From Dehalococcoidia bacterium (GTDB lineage: Bacteria; Chloroflexota; Dehalococcoidia; GIF9; AB-539-J10), in NCBI GenBank assembly GCA_003552125.1, contig PUON01000009.1, forward strand, positions 1-52,238: a DNA stretch of 52,238 nt, read 5' to 3'. Below are positions 44,111-51,796 of the stretch, in pieces; position 1 is the first letter of the stretch, and the number at the start of each line of letters is the position of its first letter. Under the pieces are notes generated by a model. It was not told where the DNA came from, made no database searches, and worked only from the letters and a program-made list of their open reading frames with translations. A program made the position numbers and the translations under genes.

Positions 44111-45331
44111 CTAACCCCGGAAGAGCTTCCGCAGCAGTTTGCCGATGCCTCCAAACATGCCACCTCGCGTAGCCTGCCACGCGGAAGGTTCGCGGCTTCG
44201 TGCCTGCCAGAGCACGAGTCCCAGAGTGGTCGCATAGGCTGAATCCCGAAGAATATCGGTAATTCCGTACACGCCGCTACCGAGCGGAGCACCCCTCCGT
44301 AGTGGCATCTTGAGTTGATCTCTGCCCAGCTCGACCATTCCATTGAGGTTCGCGGTCCCGCCGGTGAGTACGAGGCCGCACGGGGCCAGTCGCTGATAGT
44401 CGGTTGTGGGAAGCTCAAGGAGAATGAGCTCGAACATCTCCTCGAGTCTTGAGCGGACGATCTCGCACAGCTCGCGGTACGATGCCGTATGCCCGTTCTC
44501 AATCCCGGTGAGCTCATGCTCCTTGCCGGCATCGAGGCCGGGGGTCACGTTGCCGTAGGTCTTCTTCATGCGCTCCGCCACGTGGAACGGGAGACCGAGC
44601 CCGATAGCGATGTCGCTTGTTATCTGGTAGCCGGCCACGGGGATGATCGCGGTGTGATAGATGTCGCCATCCTTGAACACGGCGATGTCAGTCGTGCCGC
44701 CGCCGAGATCTGCCATGATGATTCCGCTCTCGCGCTCCTGCGGAGTCAGTACCGCTTCGCCGCTTGCCAGTGGTTCGAGTACGAGATCGTGTACCTGCAC
44801 GCCGATGCTCCTGATAACCTTCACCAGGTTTTGCACGGAGGATACCGATGCGGTGATGATATGCGTCTCGACGTCAAGACGGGTGCCATGCATGCCGACG
44901 GGCTGCTTGACGCGTTCTTCTCCGTCGAGTGTGTAGTACCTGGGGATGGCGTGCAGCAGCTTCTTTCCCTCCGGCACAGCCACGTTCCTCGATGCAGCCA
45001 GAACTCTGTGCAGGTCGTCAGCGCGTACGAGACGGTCGGCTCTGGGGATAGCCACCACTCCCTTGTTGTTGATACTGCTGATATGCCGGCCGGTGACGCC
45101 GACGAGCACAGAGTCGACCCTCATGCCGCTGATCTTCTGTGCCTCCTGGATCGAGGCGGAGATTGCCTCTTTTGCCTCGTCCATATTGACTACGATCCCC
45201 TTGTGCATGCCATGGCTAGGCACGACGCCCACACCGAGGACTTCGATGTCGTCCTGGCTGCGAACGTTCGCCACGATGGTGGCTATCTTCGTGGTGCCTA
45301 TGTCAATTGCGGATACAATCCCTTTGGCCAT
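44111..45331 (-). CDS. ftsA: Cell division protein FtsA
   Basis: 406 aa actin-like ATPase: IVSAIDIGTTKIATIVANVR (phosphate 1), SILVGVTGRHISSINNKG-type 1C region (here VDSVLVGVTGRHISSINNKG), IMADLGGGTTDIAVFKDGDI (phosphate 2), and APCGLVLTGGTANLNGMVEL (adenosine site). The C-terminus GGIGKLLRKLFRG is a short amphipathic helix, the membrane anchor of FtsA. AAGGAGG precedes the ATG. It tethers FtsZ to the membrane. Confidence 0.96.
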   Translation of the reverse strand: MAKGIVSAIDIGTTKIATIVANVRSQDDIEVLGVGVVPSHGMHKGIVVNMDEAKEAISASIQEAQKISGMRVDSVLVGVTGRHISSINNKGVVAIPRADRLVRADDLHRVLAASRNVAVPEGKKLLHAIPRYYTLDGEERVKQPVGMHGTRLDVETHIITASVSSVQNLVKVIRSIGVQVHDLVLEPLASGEAVLTPQERESGIIMADLGGGTTDIAVFKDGDIYHTAIIPVAGYQITSDIAIGLGLPFHVAERMKKTYGNVTPGLDAGKEHELTGIENGHTASYRELCEIVRSRLEEMFELILLELPTTDYQRLAPCGLVLTGGTANLNGMVELGRDQLKMPLRRGAPLGSGVYGITDILRDSAYATTLGLVLWQARSREPSAWQATRGGMFGGIGKLLRKLFRG

Positions 45332-45376
45332 TCTTACCTCCTTAGATTGCGCCAGACGCTGAGGCGCAGGCCATGC

Positions 45377-46258
45377 CTACGCAAGACGCTCAGCGACCCT
45401 GAGCCGCGCACTGCGGCTGCGGGGATTGGAGCTACACTCCAATGCGGTAGGTCGTATGACCTTTCGTGTTGTGAGCAGAAAGGCATGTTCGGCTGCCTGC
45501 GCCCGCATGAACTGCTTCACGATGCGATCTTCCAGGGAGTGATAGCTGATCACCACCAGCCTTCCTCCTGCTTTGAGGAGGCTCACCGCCTGGTCCAGTG
45601 CCAGCTTCAGATTGTCGAGCTCCCTGTTGACCGCGATCCGAAGAGCCATGAATGTGCGGGTGGCGGGATGAATCCTGCCACGCCTGCTGCCCAGGACCTG
45701 CTGCACTATGTGCGCAAGTCGTAATGTGGACAGGATCGGCCTCTGTTGCACGATCCTGTGCGCGATTTGGCGGGAGTAACGTTCTTCTCCGAACTCCCAC
45801 AAGATGCGAGCCAACTCCTGCTCGCTGTAGCTGTTTACGATTTCCGCTGCACTCGGCCCTGTGCTGCTGTCGAATCGCATATCGAGCGGGGCCTCCCTCT
45901 GGAAGCTGAATCCCCGCTCGGCGGTGTCCAACTGCATGGAAGATATTCCAAGATCGAACAGCATCCCGTCCGTCTGTTCGAAACCCTGATCCCGGCAGAT
46001 ACGGCCAAGTTCTCCAAAATTGCCTTGTGCGAGCACCACAGATTCGCAGTATGCGGCGAGCGACTGGCGGGCGTTTTCAATTGCTTCGGGATCCGCATCT
46101 ATTGCGAGCAACCGGCCGTTGGGTTGTATCCTCTCCAGCAAAGCCCGAGCATGTCCACCTGCACCAAGCGTGCAGTCAACGTACCAGCCTCCAGGATGAG
46201 CGTTCAGTGCCTCCATAGCCTCAGTCACCATTACCGGGACGTGTGCTGTCGATGGCAT
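45377..46258 (-). CDS. rsmH: 16S rRNA (cytosine1402-N4)-methyltransferase
   Basis: 293 aa from ATG 46258, where homology begins (HVPVMVTEAMEALN); the frame runs 27 codons upstream into mraZ. SAM-binding motif I is YVDCTLGAGGHARALLERI, followed by LLAIDADPEAIENARQSL, DGMLFDLGISSMQLDTAERG, RIAVNRELDNLKLALDQA and LVVISYHSLEDRIVKQFM. It methylates C1402 in the ribosomal P site. It lies 11 bp after mraZ, the usual order. Confidence 0.96.
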   Translation of the reverse strand: MPSTAHVPVMVTEAMEALNAHPGGWYVDCTLGAGGHARALLERIQPNGRLLAIDADPEAIENARQSLAAYCESVVLAQGNFGELGRICRDQGFEQTDGMLFDLGISSMQLDTAERGFSFQREAPLDMRFDSSTGPSAAEIVNSYSEQELARILWEFGEERYSRQIAHRIVQQRPILSTLRLAHIVQQVLGSRRGRIHPATRTFMALRIAVNRELDNLKLALDQAVSLLKAGGRLVVISYHSLEDRIVKQFMRAQAAEHAFLLTTRKVIRPTALECSSNPRSRSARLRVAERLA

Positions 46259-46269
46259 TGAGTCTTTGC

Positions 46270-46695
46270 TCAACCGCCTCCCATGCTTTCCAGGATTTGT
46301 TCGGCCTGTTCCTCGGATGATGCCTTTTCCGACTTCCACAGATCCTCGTTCCAGAGCTCGATTGACTGGTTGACGCCCACGACCACGACCGACTCTCCGA
46401 TCTCTGCGTGGAGACGGAGAGGATGCGGAATGGCCATACGCCCCTGCTTGTCGAATGTGGCCGAGTAGGCAGCCCCGAATATTGCTCTATTCAGCTTCCG
46501 CTGGCTTGCAGACGTCACCGCTTTCGATGCCAGCTCGTCCGCGAGCCTCTTCCACTCACCCACAGGATAGGCCCGGACACATTTCTCGGATCCCTTCGTG
46601 AGCACGACGGAGTCGCGCAGATCCCTGCGAAACTTGGGGGGTATCGGAACTCTTCCCTTATCGTCTAACTTGTAGACATACTCGCCAAAAAACAT
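46270..46695 (-). CDS. mraZ: Transcriptional regulator MraZ
   Basis: 141 aa with two SpoVT/AbrB-like repeats: FFGEYVYKLDDKGRVPIPPK and ATFDKQGRMAIPHPLRLHAE, each with the DxKGRxxIP signature, and the RAYPVGEWKRLADELA helix. MraZ binds its own promoter and controls the division cluster. It is followed by rsmH, ftsA and ftsZ; the ftsL, ftsI, mur, mraY and ftsW genes that normally stand between are absent. Confidence 0.96.
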   Translation of the reverse strand: MFFGEYVYKLDDKGRVPIPPKFRRDLRDSVVLTKGSEKCVRAYPVGEWKRLADELASKAVTSASQRKLNRAIFGAAYSATFDKQGRMAIPHPLRLHAEIGESVVVVGVNQSIELWNEDLWKSEKASSEEQAEQILESMGGG

Positions 46696-46722
46696 CCTCT
46701 TCCCCCCTTGTGGGGCACTATG

Positions 46723-46747
46723 CCCCCTTGTTCCCCATTTCTCCCCA
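46723..46747 (-). promoter_or_regulatory. MraZ boxes
   Basis: On the minus strand TGGGG-AGAAA-TGGGG-AACAA-GGGGG: three G-rich boxes at 46743-46747, 46733-46737 and 46723-46727 with 10-bp period. This matches the known TGGGN-N5 repeat bound by MraZ in E. coli. The boxes lie just downstream of the -10, where binding should block transcription. Confidence 0.75.
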
Positions 46748-46754
46748 CACCCCT

Positions 46755-46783
46755 ATTTAAAGCCCTTGAGTCAGGTTTGTCAA
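46755..46783 (-). promoter_or_regulatory. Promoter of the mraZ operon
   Basis: Minus strand TTGACA (46783 to 46778), 17-bp spacer, TTAAAT (46760 to 46755). The expected start lies inside the MraZ boxes, with a leader of about 53 nt to ATG 46695. Confidence 0.65.
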
Positions 46784-46896
46784 GTGTCTGAGGCCAAAAA
46801 CGATAGTCATGGGTCGCGATTTCATTGAGGAGTTCCTTTCCGGTCGTTCCTGTGCTACAATCTTCAACTCAGTGGCAACTGTGTCTCGAGGTCGTG

Positions 46897-47637
46897 ATGC
46901 GTATCGATATCCTGTGTCTTTTCCCCGCGATGTTCGTCTCGCCCTTCAGTCACAGTATTGTGCGGAGGGCTGAGGAACGTGGCCTCGTTGAGGTTGTCAC
47001 TCATGACATCCGCGACTTCGCTCACGATCGTCACGCCACGGTGGATGACTACCCCTATGGTGGTGGCGCAGGAATGGTGCTCAAGCCGGAACCGGTTGTG
47101 GAGGGGGTGGAGCATGTGCGGCAGCTTGTGGGCACAGCGGATTCACCGGTCATCCTGCTGACGCCCGCTGGGCGTCTGTTCACACAGCGCATAGCTGCGG
47201 ATTTGTCCGTACTTTCGCACTTCACTCTGGTCTGTGGCCACTATGAAGGCGTTGATGAGCGTGTGGCGGAGCATGTGGCGACTGATGAGCTGAGTATCGG
47301 TGATTATGTGCTGACCGGTGGCGAGCTGGCGGCGATGGTGATGGTCGATGCTGTGGTGCGTCTCGTCCCGGGCGTACTGGGCTCAGATCAATCGACGGTT
47401 GATGAATCGCACTCGGCAGGGTTGCTGGAGTATCCCCAGTACACCAGACCTGAGGAGTATCGAGGCTGGAGGGTTCCGTCCGTCCTGTTAACGGGAAACC
47501 ATGCCGGGATTGCAGCCTGGAGGCGGAATCAGTCTATTCTAAAGACCGCCTGCAGACGTCCCGAGCTGCTGGATGACATAGCATTGAGTGACAAGGAGCG
47601 AGCATGGATATCAGAGAGCTTGTCGAACCGAAAGTAA
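46897..47637 (+). CDS. trmD: tRNA (guanine37-N1)-methyltransferase
   Basis: 246 aa from ATG 46897 (GAGGT upstream); 24 more codons are open upstream without homology. SPOUT knot protein: MRIDILCLFPAMFVSPFSHS, DYPYGGGAGMVLKPEPVVE, LVCGHYEGVDERVAEH, LSIGDYVLTGGELAAMVMVD, and PVYTRP-type block here YPQYTRPEEYRGWRVPSVLL. It methylates G37 of tRNAs to prevent frameshifting. The last 34 nt overlap rplS, the usual neighbour. Confidence 0.96.
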   Translation: MRIDILCLFPAMFVSPFSHSIVRRAEERGLVEVVTHDIRDFAHDRHATVDDYPYGGGAGMVLKPEPVVEGVEHVRQLVGTADSPVILLTPAGRLFTQRIAADLSVLSHFTLVCGHYEGVDERVAEHVATDELSIGDYVLTGGELAAMVMVDAVVRLVPGVLGSDQSTVDESHSAGLLEYPQYTRPEEYRGWRVPSVLLTGNHAGIAAWRRNQSILKTACRRPELLDDIALSDKERAWISESLSNRK

Positions 47638-47990
47638 ATGAGAGTATTCCACAGTTTTCGCCAGGCGATACTGTGCGCGTTTCGCTGCGCGTGCGTGAGG
47701 GTGAGCGTGAGAGGCTCCAGCGCTTTCAAGGAATGGTGATTCGTATTCGCCGTGGAGTTGATGGAGGCCGGTTCACCGTGCGGCGCGTCACGTCCGGAGT
47801 AGGTGTTGAGTACACGCTGCCCTTCCAGTCGCCCCTCATCGAAAATGTTGAGGTGCTTCGCAAGGGCAAGGCGAGACGAGCGCGGCTATACTATATGAGA
47901 GGTCTCAGCGCCAAGCGTGCCAGGCTGAAGGAGAAGCGCGGGCCTGCAGCGTCGGCCGGGACCGAATCCACAGAGAAGTCCTCCGAGTAG
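47604..47990 (+). CDS. rplS: 50S ribosomal protein L19
   Basis: 128 aa. L19 landmarks: PQFSPGDTVRVSLRVREGER, RLQRFQGMVIRIRRGVDGGR, FTVRRVTSGVGVEYTLPFQS, PLIENVEVLRKGKARRARLY and YMRGLSAKRARLKEKR. An extra Ser/Thr/Glu-rich tail of about 15 residues follows. AAGGAG precedes the ATG inside the end of trmD, so the two are coupled. It sits at the interface of the ribosomal subunits. Confidence 0.97.
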   Translation: MDIRELVEPKVNESIPQFSPGDTVRVSLRVREGERERLQRFQGMVIRIRRGVDGGRFTVRRVTSGVGVEYTLPFQSPLIENVEVLRKGKARRARLYYMRGLSAKRARLKEKRGPAASAGTESTEKSSE

Positions 47991-48011
47991 CCAGGTTCTC
48001 GTTCGGGAAAG

Positions 48012-50417
48012 ATGTCATACGCCGAGGTGGCGGTCGACGCACCTGCGGGTCGTCATACCTATTCGTATTCTGTCCCGCACGGGATTGATATCCGCGCGGG
48101 GCAGCTCGTCTGGGTGCCGTTTGGTGCTCGAACCGCCCGAGGCGTCGTCGTCTCGGTTCAGGATTACTCCCCGCACGATAATCCCAAACCGGTCATCTCC
48201 GTATCTACCGAATATGCGCTCTCTCCAGGCCAGCTGGAAGTTGGCAGCTTCATCAGTACCAGGTATCTCAGTCCGCTGTACGCAGCGCTCGCACTTTTTC
48301 TTCCCCCGGGGATTGAGCGAACACCGGCCGTCTTCTACGAGCCTGGCACTGACCCTGAAGGGGCGGATGCCGGTATGGATCGCATGCAGTTCGAGCTGCT
48401 GAGTGCGGCACGCCAGCGAGGCCGTCTGGATGCGCGCACACTGCGTTCGTTTGGGCGAGAGGCGCGGGTGCGTCGTGCGCTCGATGAGCTTGTGGGTGTC
48501 GGATTGCTGGTCCGTCGCGAGATGCCTCGCGAGCGTCGTGTTCCCCCCCGGACAGAATTAGTCGCAACGTTGCGCATGGCGATTGGTGAATCCTCGAGCT
48601 CTGAAAGAGCGCCACGGCGGAGGAAATCCCCTGTGCAGGATCGCATTATCGCGCATCTCGCGTCCGTCGGTGGCGCTGCGTCAGCATCCGAATTGCGGCA
48701 GGCGGTGGGTGCGACGGCAGTTGCCTTACGCGCGCTGGAGACTCGCGGGATGGTCGACCTGCACGAGAGACGGATCTGGCGGGAGACGATTGCGGCACGT
48801 GAATTCGGCCCGTACCCCGTTCCGTTGCTGACCCCTGCACAGTCCGACGCACTTGGGCCTCTGTTGCAGGATATTGCAGGTGGAACGTTCTCTGAGAATC
48901 TGCTCTTTGGCGTGACGGGCAGTGGCAAGACAGAGCTCTATCTGCGTGCGACGCAGATGGCACTTGACCGTGGCCGTCAGGTGGTCTGCCTCGTGCCCGA
49001 GATATCGCTGGCAGCCCAGACCGTTGAAAGGTTTGTCGCACGCTTTGCAGGTCGGGTATCGCTGCTGCATAGCGGCCTGACACCCGGACAGCAACGCGAT
49101 GAATGGGATCGCGTGTTGCGCGGCGATTCTGACGTGGTCATCGGGCCCCGCAGCGCACTGTTCGCACCGGTTGCGCATCTGGGACTGGTGATATTGGATG
49201 AGGAGCATGAGTGGACGTACAAACAGGACGATGTTGTGCCCCGCTATCACGCGCGTGATGTGGCAAGAGAGCTTGCCCGTGTCAATGGTGCGGTGATGGT
49301 CCTGGGAAGTGCCACCCCGGATGTGGACACGTTTCACCGGGCAGAGACCGGTGACGTACGCTTGCTGGAGCTGCCGACACGCATCTCAGGGCGCGCGTGC
49401 CTGCCTTCGGTTGAAGTGGTCAACATGCGGAATGAGTTGCTTCACGGGAACACCAGCCTGTTCAGTCGCGCACTCTCGACGGCTATTGGTGAGACGCTCA
49501 CCTGCGGAGGGCAGGTGCTTCTCTTTTTGAATCGCCGGGGAACAGCGACCCTCGTACAATGCCGCCGGTGTGCCTACGTGTTCCTCTGTCCTCGATGCTC
49601 CGTTGCACTGGCGTACCATGCGGGGAGGTGCAGCCTGCTGTGTCACCGATGTGGCTACTCACTGCGCATTCCTGAACGCTGTCCCCAGTGTCGCAGGTCT
49701 CGACTCCGCTATGTTGGTGTAGGAACCCAGCGCATAGTGGATGAGGTGCATATGCTGCATCCCGATGCCCGGGTGATTCGCTGGGACAGCGATATTTCCG
49801 CGAAGACCAGAGGTGAGTCGGGACTGCAGGATGCGGTGCGCTCCGGACAGGCCGACATCATCGTCGGCACGCAGATGGTCGCCAAGGGTCACGACTTCCC
49901 CGGTGTGACGCTTGTGGGAGTAGTGAGTGCCGATGTCGGGCTCGATGTGCCGGACTATAGGGCCTCCGAGAGAGTCTTCCAGTTGCTTTCTCAGTCAGCC
50001 GGGCGTGCCGGACGCGGCATTGATCCGGGGCACGTAGTCATGCAGACCTACGTGCCGGATAACTACGTAGTCAGAGCGGCTGCCGCCCATGACTACCGTG
50101 TATTCTATGACGCGGAGATACAGTATCGCCGTGATGCGTACTACCCTCCATACTGTACAATAGTGAGGCTACTGTACGCACACGTGCGCGAGGATCAGGC
50201 ACGCAGGGAAGCTGAGAGAGTTCGGCGGGATCTGGACAACAGGATTGCCTCTCCTGACCTGCGCATCACCGGACCTGCTCCCGCGTATGTGTATCGGTTG
50301 CGTGGGCGTTACCGGTGGCAACTGACGGTGCGTGGCTTGCGACCGGTCGAGCTCGTCGAACGTCTCGACCTTCCGCGTGGATGGATCGTGGATGTCGCCC
50401 CTGCAAGCGTTGCGTAG
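48012..50417 (+). CDS. priA: Primosomal replication protein N' (PriA helicase)
   Basis: 801 aa. N-terminal 3'-DNA-binding domain (YAEVAVDAPAGRHTYSYSVP, GQLVWVPFGARTARGVVV), winged helix, then a superfamily 2 helicase: LFGVTGSGKTELYLRATQ (Walker A), LVPEISLAAQTVERF, VIGPRSALFAPVAHLGLVIL, DEEHEWTYKQ (DEEH box), VLGSATPDV. The zinc-binding insertion has four cysteine pairs (CRRCAYVFLCPRCSVAL, CHRCGYSL, CPQCRRSRL). Late motifs are GTQMVAKGHDFPGVTLVGVV and SQSAGRAGRG. It restarts stalled replication forks. Confidence 0.96.
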   Translation: MSYAEVAVDAPAGRHTYSYSVPHGIDIRAGQLVWVPFGARTARGVVVSVQDYSPHDNPKPVISVSTEYALSPGQLEVGSFISTRYLSPLYAALALFLPPGIERTPAVFYEPGTDPEGADAGMDRMQFELLSAARQRGRLDARTLRSFGREARVRRALDELVGVGLLVRREMPRERRVPPRTELVATLRMAIGESSSSERAPRRRKSPVQDRIIAHLASVGGAASASELRQAVGATAVALRALETRGMVDLHERRIWRETIAAREFGPYPVPLLTPAQSDALGPLLQDIAGGTFSENLLFGVTGSGKTELYLRATQMALDRGRQVVCLVPEISLAAQTVERFVARFAGRVSLLHSGLTPGQQRDEWDRVLRGDSDVVIGPRSALFAPVAHLGLVILDEEHEWTYKQDDVVPRYHARDVARELARVNGAVMVLGSATPDVDTFHRAETGDVRLLELPTRISGRACLPSVEVVNMRNELLHGNTSLFSRALSTAIGETLTCGGQVLLFLNRRGTATLVQCRRCAYVFLCPRCSVALAYHAGRCSLLCHRCGYSLRIPERCPQCRRSRLRYVGVGTQRIVDEVHMLHPDARVIRWDSDISAKTRGESGLQDAVRSGQADIIVGTQMVAKGHDFPGVTLVGVVSADVGLDVPDYRASERVFQLLSQSAGRAGRGIDPGHVVMQTYVPDNYVVRAAAAHDYRVFYDAEIQYRRDAYYPPYCTIVRLLYAHVREDQARREAERVRRDLDNRIASPDLRITGPAPAYVYRLRGRYRWQLTVRGLRPVELVERLDLPRGWIVDVAPASVA

Positions 50418-50456
50418 CAGCAACCCGGGTGCGCCGTTTCCTGAGAGGAGGGACAG

Positions 50457-51020
50457 ATGCATGTAGTAGGCATTATGGGCAGTCCCCGCAGAGACAGCAA
50501 CACCGAATTGCTGCTCAACGCTGTACTGCGCGGCGCCGCCGAGCGTGGAGCGACCATTCAGAAGGCTGTGGTGTGCGAACTCAGAATTGATCCATGCACC
50601 GAATGCTATGCCTGTGCTATCGATGGCAACTGTTATATTCTCGACGACATGACTTCCCTTTACAATGATCTGGTGTCTGCGGACTGCGTTATTCTGGCTT
50701 CGCCGATCTTCTTCTACGGTCTTCCGGCCCAGGCTAAGGCGCTGGTTGACCGCTGTCAGGCACTGTGGGTGCGGCGCTACAAATTGAAATCGTGGCAGCC
50801 CGACGTGCCATCACGACGCGGGGCATTTGTCGGCGTCGGTGCCACAAAGGGGCCCAAGCTCTTCGACGGCGTGCTTCTGACTGCGAAGTACTTCTTTGAC
50901 GGGATTGGCGTGTCGTTCTCCGATCAATTGTTGGTAAGAGGTATGGAAGAAAGGTCTGAGGTGGCGAATCATCCTGAATACCTCTCGAGTGCCGTCGAAT
51001 TGGGAAGACGGCTCATATAG
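50457..51020 (+). CDS. NAD(P)H-dependent FMN reductase / flavodoxin-fold iron-sulfur flavoprotein-like
   Basis: 187 aa. Flavodoxin fold: VVGIMGSPRRDSNTELLLNA (FMN phosphate loop), CTECYACAIDGNCYILDDMT, and VILASPIFFYGLPAQAKALV followed by DRCQALW. Cysteines in CTECYAC-x5-C resemble the compact cluster motif of iron-sulfur flavoproteins (Isf), which usually read CxxCxxC-x5-C, so a [4Fe-4S] cluster is likely. GAGGAGGG lies just before the ATG. A role in electron transfer or oxygen/peroxide defence is plausible, because PerR/Fur and rubrerythrin genes follow. Confidence 0.85.
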   Translation: MHVVGIMGSPRRDSNTELLLNAVLRGAAERGATIQKAVVCELRIDPCTECYACAIDGNCYILDDMTSLYNDLVSADCVILASPIFFYGLPAQAKALVDRCQALWVRRYKLKSWQPDVPSRRGAFVGVGATKGPKLFDGVLLTAKYFFDGIGVSFSDQLLVRGMEERSEVANHPEYLSSAVELGRRLI

Positions 51021-51296
51021 AGACATTAGAGCTGGGTAGCCCGTCAGGGGGGCGGCTACACCCTTTGGAACCGGCCTGGCAGGTACAGGGCTGTGTTTGA
51101 CAGCATCCGAGCACCCAACTAGAATCCGCGGGTACGAAGTGTGGGTTCTCACCTTCGGTACGCAGAGAGGTGAAGGATGGAGGCTCATGTCTCCTCAACG
51201 TGTTCCTCGGAGGACGATTGGTGGCGTGTGATGTGCCAGGGGGTGTTGAAATCCAGGTCGTTCGCGCCTCTCTGCGCCCCACTGCGAAACGGGTAT
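51021..51296. other. 276-bp intergenic region without a gene
   Basis: It follows the flavoprotein gene. Near its start GGGTAGCC and GGCTACACCC form a bulged hairpin, perhaps a weak terminator. A second imperfect hairpin (GTACGAAG with CTTCGGTAC) lies near 51131-51160. No frame over 25 codons on the plus strand resembles a gene, and I cannot match it to a known RNA family. Confidence 0.45.
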
Positions 51297-51326
51297 TTGA
51301 CAATGACACCCCGGCACAGACATACT
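51297..51326 (+). promoter_or_regulatory. Promoter of the Fur-family regulator gene
   Basis: TTGACA (51297-51302), 18-bp spacer, CATACT (51321-51326). The predicted start near 51333 falls within the palindromic operator that follows. Confidence 0.5.
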
Positions 51327-51345
51327 AATAACGGTTACCATTATT
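51327..51345. promoter_or_regulatory. Fur/PerR-type operator
   Basis: A 19-bp palindrome, AATAACGGTTACCATTATT, imperfect only at the centre and one pair (c/a at positions 6 and 14). It overlaps the expected start of transcription, 9 bp before the regulator's ATG, so autoregulation is likely. The GGTNACC core differs from the classic Bacillus PerR and Fur boxes. Confidence 0.6.
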
Positions 51346-51353
51346 GATGTATT

Positions 51354-51770
51354 ATGAGAAGATCCAGACAGCGCGATGCAATACTGAGTGTGGTTAAGAG
51401 CACGGACTGTCACCCTACGGCAGATTGGGTGTACCATGAGGCAAGGAGACGGATTCCAGGTCTGAGTCTTGGAACCGTCTACAGAAACCTTAAGGTGCTG
51501 TGCGAACTCGGATGGGTTCGGTGTTATGAGGGGCCCGGGGGTGTGAGCAGATTTGATGGAGCAGTGGCGACTCACCATCATTTCCGGTGTGACCGCTGTG
51601 GAGAGATGCAGGATGTAGACGCGCCGGTGGATGCGTCGCTGGATCGACAGGTTGCCGATCGCACCGGTCTTGACGTTAGATACCACGTGTTGGAGTTCAG
51701 AGGTCTTTGTGAAGGCTGTCGACTGGAACGCCGTCGCTCAAGCGGAAGTGAAGTCGAAGACCAACACTAG
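51354..51770 (+). CDS. Fur-family transcriptional regulator, PerR-like
   Basis: 138 aa. Winged-helix N-terminus (MRRSRQRDAILSVVKSTDCH, PTADWVYHEARRRIPGLSLG, TVYRNLKVLCELGWVRCYEG), metal motif THHHFRCDRCGEMQDVD (regulatory His and first Cys pair), and CEGC near the C-terminus (second pair of the structural zinc site). The adjacent rubrerythrin gene supports a PerR (peroxide) role; Fur or Zur cannot be excluded. No Shine-Dalgarno sequence is visible. Confidence 0.92.
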   Translation: MRRSRQRDAILSVVKSTDCHPTADWVYHEARRRIPGLSLGTVYRNLKVLCELGWVRCYEGPGGVSRFDGAVATHHHFRCDRCGEMQDVDAPVDASLDRQVADRTGLDVRYHVLEFRGLCEGCRLERRRSSGSEVEDQH

Positions 51771-51796
51771 CATGGGAATCGAGGGGGTGTGTGTTC

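Noticed and set aside
45377-46339. 27-codon upstream extension of RsmH
   Set aside because: It runs into the mraZ coding sequence, and conserved RsmH sequence starts at the ATG 46258.
51021-51296. Structured RNA or riboswitch before the Fur-family gene
   Set aside because: Two weak hairpins are present but no core motif of SRP RNA, 6S, cobalamin, SAM, c-di-GMP or other riboswitches could be recognised, and the gene has its own promoter after it.
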